Of a stretch of DNA of 29,186 nucleotides, positions 21,936 through 29,186 are shown piece after piece. The first letter of the stretch is position 1. Every line of letters starts with the position of its first letter. This stretch comes from Rhizophagus sp. LPA8_4_AMF (lineage: Eukaryota > Glomeromycota > Glomeromycetes > Glomerales > Glomeraceae), in contig JADRCO010000637.1 of the NCBI GenBank assembly GCA_021464525.1, positions 1-29,186 of the forward strand. Reading direction: 5' to 3'. The notes below the pieces were generated by a model. The model was not told the DNA's origin. It made no database searches and was given only the letters and a program-made list of their open reading frames with translations. The translations under genes were made by a program, and so were the position numbers.

Positions 21936-24900
21936 ATGTCTGCGGAGGAATATTCCAAACCAATTAACCAAGAAAATATCAATAATGAAGTAACATCACC
22001 AACTTTAAATTTCGAATCATTATCTCGTTCGATTTTTGCTAATGATTCAAGGCAAAAGCCAGAATTATTCTTTAAACACCAAAAACGGAATCCTTTTTTA
22101 AAGGAAAAAAGAATTGTTCATGACCAAGCCGCAGAGCTTTCTGATACATCTGATATCAATACTAATATTAAAGCTCCAAATGTATTTGCATCCCCGCTTT
22201 TCAGGACAAGAACACGTTTATCGTTCAAAGAATTTCAAAATAAAGAGATTAATAATCCGCTAAGTTCACCCGCTGCTCAAAATAATATTGCGGGTTTATC
22301 TTTCGAGAAAAATGGAAAAGAACCAAAAGAAACTACAAATGAGCCATTTAAACTTAACCCACCTAATTTTAAAAAGAAAACTATTTCAGAAAAAAAAATT
22401 TTAAATCAAGAAATTTTAAATCAAGGGAATTCTTCAGATAATGAAAAAGCAGTAGAACATCCTAATCAAAAACTTTCAATTCATGATAAATCCAACGATA
22501 CTTTTGATCAAACACCTCCAATTCAAGAGAAACTCAGAAAGACTTCAGATAAAGAGGATTATGTTGATTATAGTTCACCTCAATCTGAAGAATTGTCTGG
22601 GCAACCATTATCATCTCCATCCGAGGATAAATATTTAGTTTATAATACAAAATCTGGTACTTGTACAGATCAGACAACTTTAGATTATGACGAAATAAAA
22701 GATAGTACCGATATACTTAAAGGAAATGACAAATATATCACCGAAAAATCTAATCTATTTAAAAAACCACTTCCGGAAAATAATCAAAATAATATTAATT
22801 CCCATTATTCTGGAAACCTTTCGAGCAATACTTCATCATCTCGAACACAAATACAAATATCTTACTCAAAAGTTGATGATCAACAGCCAAAGCTTCAATT
22901 TCATGATAAAGTTGACTCTTCAAATCAGTCTCAAGTTATGGCAAACTTAAATAAGGATAACGATATATTTCCTATTACGAAACTTAGCAATTCTGATACA
23001 AATGGTCATTTAAGAAGTGATGATGATTTAAATCTAATAGTTAAAGCTGTTCAAAGATGGAGAGATGAGGTGATTAGAAGAGATTACCTTATAGGAGAAT
23101 TGGTGAGATGCGTTATATTTTCGCGTTTTATTATTTGTTAACTTTAATGAACTTTAGGAATCCAAACTAATATGAATGGTTACCAGCGTGGTCAGACTTA
23201 CACACTTCGCGATACTTTAGAACATAAAGAACATTCTTTATCTCATTATCGCGAGCGTATGTTTTTTGTGGAGTCAATGGTCAAACGTCAAAATAATTAT
23301 ACTGAACGTAGTCGAGAAAGGATAAATAATGTCAAGTTAAAGTATTCTTTGTTTAGAAACTTACTTTGTAATATGGGCAAGAATATTGAAGAAATATATA
23401 GCCAGAAAGAAAGAATCGAAAAAGAGATCGAGTCAATGAGATTAGGTAAATGGCATTGGCATTTCTTTTATTCGCTTATAAATACTCAAATTGAATTTTC
23501 TGATAAAAGAATTTAGTAAGCTTACTACTAAACATAAATCAACCTTGGATAATCACGCCGTAATATCTCAAACACGTATGTCTTTCATATTTAAATTTAT
23601 ATTTTTTTTTTATTAATATTTTAGATTTTTATAAAATTTGGATATTTAGAGCAAGCTCAAATTGCACAAATTTCTGAACTTAACGCACAGCTTAATAACG
23701 CTATAACTCAATTACGTCAAGGTACACAAAAGATAGATAACAAAGTATCGCGATCTTCATCTGTTCTTGATGCTATTCGCTTAAAGTTAGAACATTTGTT
23801 AAATGAGCTTGAAAGTGAGAAGTCAGCACATGCAGAAGAATTTCAAAAACTCAAACTTAAATTTGAGCGTGCTGAAGAAGATAATCGAAATTTGGTAAAG
23901 TCGAATAAAGAAAATGAAGAAAAGTATGATTAATTTATAAACTGATAAATTTTTTATTTTATCAACTGATAATTTCGTTCATTTACTTTAATTTAGAATT
24001 GCTTCTCTAACGGCCAATATTGATCGGGAAATTGAGACCACTAAATTGGAATGCACTCGATTGAATTCAATAATTAAGGAGAAAGATGAGCGGTAGATTT
24101 TTAAAAATAAGATTATTTATTTATATATTTATCTTCTCTTTATCTTACGCGGTTTTTTTCCTTTATAGAATAACTCAGTTAGGTATAATTGAAAAGGAAA
24201 GAGATGAGTTTAAAGTAGAGCTTAGCCAAGTAAAGGATTATGCGAAAAAAGAAGTCCATTCACTCAAACAAGATATGGAAATGATGCGTGCTCGACATGA
24301 AATTGATATTAAGTGTGTTGAATCAAAATTTCGTGAGGATCATTATATACTACAGAATGATTTTCACAAAGAACGCTGTCAGTTTGAAGCCAAATTGCGT
24401 GAAGAACGTATTCGGTTAGAATCAGAATACCGTGAGGAACATACCCATCGTTCACGTCTAGAAGACGAATGTCGGGATGAAATATCAAAGCGCTTTAAAA
24501 TTGAAATTGAATTGAGAAGTTCTGAACAAAAAATAGAAGAATTATCCAAGACCAACGATAAAAATAATATAAGGTCGGCTGAGTTGTCTAATGCTACGGA
24601 CATTAATTTTTGTTACTTAAAAAAAAAATGTTAAATCATTAATAGGATTGCACAATTAGAATCTCAATTAAGCGAAATAGGTCGTCGTCAAACGGACATT
24701 TCTACTGGTACTTAATTTGCTTCTTTCTTAAACCATATTAGATGGACGATTATATAAAATTTAATTGTAAATTTTAGTCGCTGTTGGAACAGCTGATATC
24801 CTGGGGCTGGATCTTCAAATTGAGCATAAAAAAATTGTTTCTGAACTTAGTCAAGAAAGTTTTGATAATAAAAAGAGAATTGAAGAATTAATATCTGAGC

Positions 24901-26525
24901 TGGAGACTTGGAAAGTAAATATAGATAAATTTATTTTATCAAATTCTTCCTTTATAATGAAACCATTAATTTCAATGTTTTAAACTTCTAAGTCAAGAAC
25001 TAGTTCATTTGAATCACAACTGACTTCATTAAAATTAAAATATGACGAGTTGCAAAACGAACACAGTAGATCCCTTGTGGAGATTAATAACAATTATCTG
25101 CAGGTAATTTCCGTTTGCTTACTTTAAATGTGAGATCAGACCATTAATCAGTCTAAGCTTAATAATTTAGAACAAAGAAGCAGTGAATAAAGCGCTTAAA
25201 CTTGCTGCTAACGATTACCAGGAAACAGTTAAGAGAGTTAATATAGAACATGAAAGTGAGATTCGTAAACGTGATTGTAAAATTCGTGAAGTGGAAACAA
25301 AAGAAGCTTTTTTAACAGAAGAAAATGTATGTTGATTTTTTTTGAAGCGAGGATAAATCATTATATTTATTTGTTGCTACTATTCTTTTTTTAGCAAGCG
25401 TTAAAATCCAAGCTATCCGAAATGGAAAATCGTAATAAATCTTTACAATGCCAATTAGTAAGTAGTAATATATTTTTATTATTTATAAATTTCGATATGA
25501 TTTATGTTTTATTTCAAACCGAAACAAAACGTTTACAGGATTCTTCGAAAAACAATGTTAATTCGGAAAATGTCGCATTGGCTTCTGAAAAAGTTAAGAT
25601 ATGGATAAATTTCATCACTGTTAACACTGATTAATATTTGTTCTGTTGTAGAATAAAGTAAACTTAGAAAGTAGTGATTCAGTAATATCTAAACTTTCTC
25701 CGCCCGGAGTAAATATCGATTCAAATATTGGATTTGATTAAATAATAAAAAAATTATTAACTAGATTATTAATAAAACAGGAATATGGAAATTCAAGAAT
25801 TACCCGACTTACCCAAGAAAACTCGGAGATTTTAAAAAATGAACAACATTATCATAATGCTCGTAGACTTTTAACATTAACCGAAATTGATGCAATGATC
25901 TTGGTGATTTTATTTTATTCACATTCATTTTTATAAACTTATTTATTCATTTAAATATAACGTATAGGAATCAACATCAGGGAGATTCACTAATGTAGAT
26001 ACAAAAGTTAATGATGTTCGAAAAACAGAAGAACTTAATAATACTTTAATGGTGAGCTGTTGAGATACACCTAAAATTAATAAATTACTAAATTATTATA
26101 AATGTTTTTTATTATAGTTACAAGAAACCGAGCACGTTTCCCAAAATGTTATAATTCAATTAGGACAAACTAATAATGATTTATTTGATTCTTGTCAAAA
26201 TTCTAATAATATGAGAGATATAGATGACTGGCTATCCCCTGGTACTAAATTGAGGTCAAAACGACGAAAGGTAATTTGTGTACTTGCAATTTATCTCTTT
26301 TATTTACATATATTTTTTTTAAAGAAAAATTTAATTTAACAGAGAGATTATCCAGAAAGTGTGAATAAGCCTGAACCAATTGAACGATTTCCTGTTCAAG
26401 CAACAAATATTTCTATGAATGTTGATTTGAAAGAAGAATCGAAGTTAGAGGCAAGCTTCCGATTCAGAGGTAAATCGAAGGTTGGACGTCGATTTGCAAC
26501 TGGAAGAGTTAACGGAAGAGAGTAA
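21936..26525 (+). CDS. Unrecognised long coiled-coil protein with CDK-site-rich N-terminus and basic C-terminus
   Basis: Exons: 21936-23102, 23187-23445, 23510-23575, 23650-23923, 23997-24092, 24169-24573, 24646-24707, 24778-24914, 24993-25103, 25171-25326, 25395-25457, 25539-25592, 25652-25708, 25781-25903, 25968-26051, 26118-26270, 26343-26525 (1149 aa). I do not recognise the family. Residues 1-about 365 are disordered, Ser/Asn/Lys-rich and carry many SP/TP motifs (TSPTLN, ASPLFR, SSPAAQ, QTPPIQ, SSPQSE, SSPSED). A conserved-looking helix follows (AVQRWRDEVIRRDYLIGEL). Residues about 390-1060 are a near-continuous coiled coil (for example QFEAKLREERIRLESEYREE). The tail has a KRRKR basic cluster created across the last splice junction and ends GRRFATGRVNGRE. 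This layout fits a filamentous chromosome, kinetochore or spindle-pole protein, but that is inference. The acceptor at 23186 was chosen for phase and for an ACTAAT branch-like site; those at 23509 and 24992 are AAG. The donor at 24574 (GTCGGC) is weak. Confidence 0.75.
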
Positions 26526-26777
26526 ATATGGCATTGATACATATATTGTGGTGTAATCATATAATTGAAAGATTATAACAAATATCTGTATACGAGATAT
26601 AAGACAAATGACCAAAAAGACATAATTGATAACGATTAGGAAATTTCGTATACTTTGCATAGGTGTACATCATAAATAATATAATTATTTCTCTATTTAT
26701 AAAATAACGTTTACTTAAAAATAGAAAGTTTTAATTACTCTTTATCGTTGAGAATTAAAATTAAAGAACAAATAGCA
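26526..26777. other. Spacer after the coiled-coil gene, nothing recognised
   Basis: About 250 bp of AT-rich sequence holding the 3' UTR of the coiled-coil gene and the upstream region of the small ORF at 26778. I see no further feature. Confidence 0.5.
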
Positions 26778-27013
26778 ATGTCACACAAAGATAAGCATTT
26801 TTTACGTTTTGCAATCTTTTGCCTTCCAGAATTTTACCGAATTGCTAAACATATCGGACTTACTGTTTATACAAAATGCAGGTAAGACGGATGTTATCTT
26901 TTAAATCTGTTTACTATTAACCGGAAATTTTATGACTATGGCGACCTAGCCTCAAAAAAACCAGCAAATCAGAAAAAAAGCCACAAAAAAAAAACTGGCA
27001 CAACTATAAATAA
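26778..27013 (+). CDS. Candidate small two-exon gene, 55-aa basic protein
   Basis: An ATG at 26778 opens a 34-codon frame (MSHKDKHFLRFAIFCLPEFY, then RIAKHIGLTVYTKC) ending at a good GTAAGA donor (26882). Joining to an acceptor CCTAG at 26949 (intron 26882-26949, 68 bp, with an ACTATTAAC branch-like site) keeps phase and adds a lysine-rich tail (LKKTSKSEKKPQKKNW) up to TAA at 27011-27013. The product has a hydrophobic-aromatic first half and a very basic second half. I do not recognise it. It lies 172 bp before the transporter ATG, so it could also be an upstream ORF or leader of that transcript. Confidence 0.35.
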
Positions 27014-27185
27014 ACAACATTATATAAATAGTTTAAAAGAATTCCAAAAACTTCCGAGATAAGTTTGATAGGTGGGTTAATAAATTGTATAAATTCAGCA
27101 CATCATCCCCTATACCTAAATACCAAGAAACCCAAAAAAAAAATTTTTTTAATAAAAAAGAAAAAGCTTCTGAAGGAACAAAATA

Positions 27186-28837
27186 ATGCCACCCAATCCT
27201 CCAGAAGAGTTTTCGCCTGTTAACGTTACTAGCTCGTATGCAGAAGATACAGCGGAGGCACAAATTTATTCAACACCAAAACTTACATCAATAAGGCGAG
27301 CAACTAATCCTTACAACCCATCTTCCTTTCAAACTTCTAATCTTAACAATATGAGCACCACAATGACTACAACGGCAACAACAATAAACGGAGTTGTTGC
27401 GGATAGTCCTCGAATAGATATGGAGTTTGTAATTAATGGTTATAGTAGTAGTCAGCAAGCAAAACAACAAGGACCAACACGGAAGAGATCGTTTTCAAAA
27501 CCATCACAAGAAGGTCATACAACATTATCCTCAGCGGTACCAAATATACATCGGTTTAAAAATGGGCTGCAGAATTTAGATTTTGTAGAGCAGTATAAAT
27601 CTAATAGTCTTATAGGAAAATTACGTCAACATGAGGAAGAAAGAGTTAATCCTCTTAATTTTAGGGATCCAAAGAATTCACCTGAAAAATCAAAAAAAAC
27701 AAAATTTTCGCCTTTAAATCTTATAGAAATTATACTTAATAAATTTAATACATTAAATTACGACACGCTAAAATTTTTAGTATATTGTTTGTTATGGTAT
27801 GCGTCTTCAGCCATAACTAATAACACTGGCAAACAATTATTAAATCAATTTAATTATCCGGTTACTCTTACGTGGATACAATTTGGATTTGTTGGATTTT
27901 ATTGTTATTCTTTTGGACAAGGAATGGGTTTAGCTAAAATTCGAAGTCCAACCATTGGTATTATACGTAGAACTTTACCGTTATGTTTATTTCAAATAGG
28001 GAGTCATGTTTTTTCGAGTATTGCTACATCTCAAGTTCCAGTTAGTTTTGTTCACACAATAAAGGTAAGGACAAAGTGAGAGTAGAGTAGACGAAGAGAA
28101 AATCGTTAACTATATTCTTTTTCTTTTCTTTATAGGCGTTATCACCATTATTTACAGTGTTCTTTTATAGATTCGGGTTTGGGGTAAATTATTCTTATCC
28201 GGTATATGTGTCATTAATACCACTCACAATTGGAGTTATGCTCGCGTGTTCGTCCTCAACAGCGTCAAGTTTTATTGGATTCTTATTTGCACTAACTTCT
28301 ACCGTAATTTTTGTTGCCCAAAATATATTTTCAAAAAAAATTCTCTTTAATGAGAAACATTCTGGGTATGAGACACATAAGTTGGATAAATTGAATGTTT
28401 CATTTTATTCAAGTTTATTAGCATTTGGTATAATGACTCCAATGTGGCTATATTATGATGGTTTTCATTTACTATTAGAATATTTTACATCATCATCAAC
28501 CGATACTTATGCTGCAAGTGGATGGACGATACTATTTTATTTTTGGCTAAATGGCACAACGCATTTTACGCAAGTCATTTTAGCATTATCAATCCTATCG
28601 ATGACATCACCTGTAACTTATTCGATCGCATCATTAGTGAAAAGAATTTTTGTTATAACTGCCAGTATATTGTGGTTCGGACAAAAAACCACTTTTATAC
28701 AAGGTATTGGTATAACATTAACTTTTGTTGGTCTTTATATGTATAATGAAGCTAAATTAGATGTAGACAAAAAAGAAAGAAAAGCAAGGGAAAGAGATGA
28801 GATTGTCTTACCTCTAACAAATCTGAAAGTCAATTAG
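27186..28837 (+). CDS. Triose-phosphate-transporter-family membrane protein (Sly41-like)
   Basis: Member of the TPT/nucleotide-sugar transporter superfamily, probably in the ER or Golgi membrane. Two exons, 27186-28064 and 28136-28837, give 526 aa. Residues 1-about 185 form a hydrophilic Ser/Thr/Asn-rich N-terminal extension. The transporter domain begins near residue 190 (KFLVYCLLWYASSAITNNTG) and has repeated hydrophobic segments. Family hallmarks are TWIQFGFVGFYCY, SFVHTIKALSPLFTVFFYR across the splice junction, SLIPLTIGVMLACSS, VIFVAQNIFSKKIL and SPVTYSIASLVKRIFVI. The tail is charged (DKKERKARERDE). The length and N-terminal extension fit fungal Sly41-type proteins better than plastid TPTs. 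The substrate cannot be read from sequence. Confidence 0.87.
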
Positions 28838-29186
28838 ATTTACCAGAAAACATATAATGTTACATTTAGTACTTTATAATAATTAATAATAATGTAATTG
28901 TTTGTAAAACTATATAAAGAGAATATGTTTATTAATTACAAATTGACATTTTTTATTAATTCAAAAGTAAAAAAGTTTGTATTATTGGTGATTTAGATTT
29001 TTGCTTAAAAAAACCATAACAATACAAAATAAAAATACATATACATTTTAACAAACTATTTATAAAGTTAATTGAATTAAAAGCAGAAAATTATAATACA
29101 GTAATTTGTATAATTAATAAAAGAAAATTTCTTAATTTACACTGGGTGTTCATACACGTATCACGTGACTTAATTAAAAATTTATA
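28838..29186. other. 3' flank of the transporter gene to the window end
   Basis: AT-rich sequence with no supported ORF. It contains AATAAA-like signals (for example near 29027) and a third CACGTG at 29162-29167, which may belong to the promoter of a gene beyond the window. Confidence 0.45.

Noticed and set aside
24379-24603. Minus-strand 74-aa Ser-rich ORF
   Set aside because: It is antisense to the coiled-coil exon 6; Ser/Arg richness mirrors the Glu/Arg codons on the other strand.
26445-26660. Minus-strand 71-aa ORF
   Set aside because: It overlaps the conserved-frame last exon of the coiled-coil gene and shows no motif or splice context.
1-29186. CRISPR arrays, rRNA or tRNA genes, operon-like clusters
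   Set aside because: No regular spaced repeats or cloverleaf-like segments were seen, and the intron-rich genes point to a eukaryotic nuclear genome where functional clustering of these housekeeping genes is not expected.

Overview
The window looks like a contig piece from an AT-rich, intron-dense fungal genome, most likely an arbuscular mycorrhizal fungus (Glomeromycotina, Rhizophagus-like). This rests on gene content (fungal DIP2/CPS1-type protein, exocyst Sec3, AP-2 sigma, NPR2/NPRL2, SAMHD1-like hydrolase, Sly41/TPT-type transporter), on short introns with GT..AG ends, and on decayed mobile elements of types that I remember as common in those genomes. The taxonomic call is inference; no marker gene is present.

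Left end (1-3.1 kb) is mobile-element debris. A 5'-truncated LINE-type RNase H plus C-terminal zinc-knuckle ORF has two in-frame TGA codons, a frameshift and a 3' tail of two stem-loops. It is followed by a decayed KDZ/Plavaka-like transposase C-terminus on the + strand. A second tiny RNase H fragment lies near 3.06 kb, again next to a block of imperfect GGAATCCTTA-type repeats. From 3.1 to 4.28 kb is the upstream region of the first intact gene, with two CACGTG sites.

From 4.28 to 28.84 kb the window is packed with genes in which I could join exons by keeping phase: DIP2-like (4281-10610, +, 10 exons, 1886 aa); AP-2 sigma (10739-11372, -, 4 exons, 143 aa, first coding exon is only the ATG); SEC3 (11625-15993, +, 21 exons, 967 aa); SAMHD1-like (16920-19143, -, 11 exons, 498 aa); NPRL2 (19404-21270, +, 9 exons, 427 aa or 404 from an internal Met); an unrecognised long coiled-coil protein (21936-26525, +, 17 exons, 1149 aa); a candidate 55-aa two-exon gene (26778-27013, +); and a triose-phosphate-transporter-family gene (27186-28837, +, 2 exons, 526 aa). 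AP-2 sigma/SEC3 and SAMHD1/NPRL2 are divergent pairs with about 250-bp shared promoters. DIP2/AP-2 sigma and SEC3/SAMHD1 are convergent pairs.

The genes are conserved housekeeping functions (membrane traffic, TORC1 control, dNTP and lipid balance) and do not form a functional cluster. I found no clearly new system. The most interesting leads are the unrecognised coiled-coil protein, seven non-YAG (AAG) 3' splice sites, two of which are paired with a frame-shifting YAG exactly 7 nt downstream, a cysteine-rich set of short minus-strand ORFs in the SEC3-SAMHD1 gap, and the small spliced ORF before the transporter. All splice sites were placed by eye from phase and family similarity, so each needs RNA evidence.
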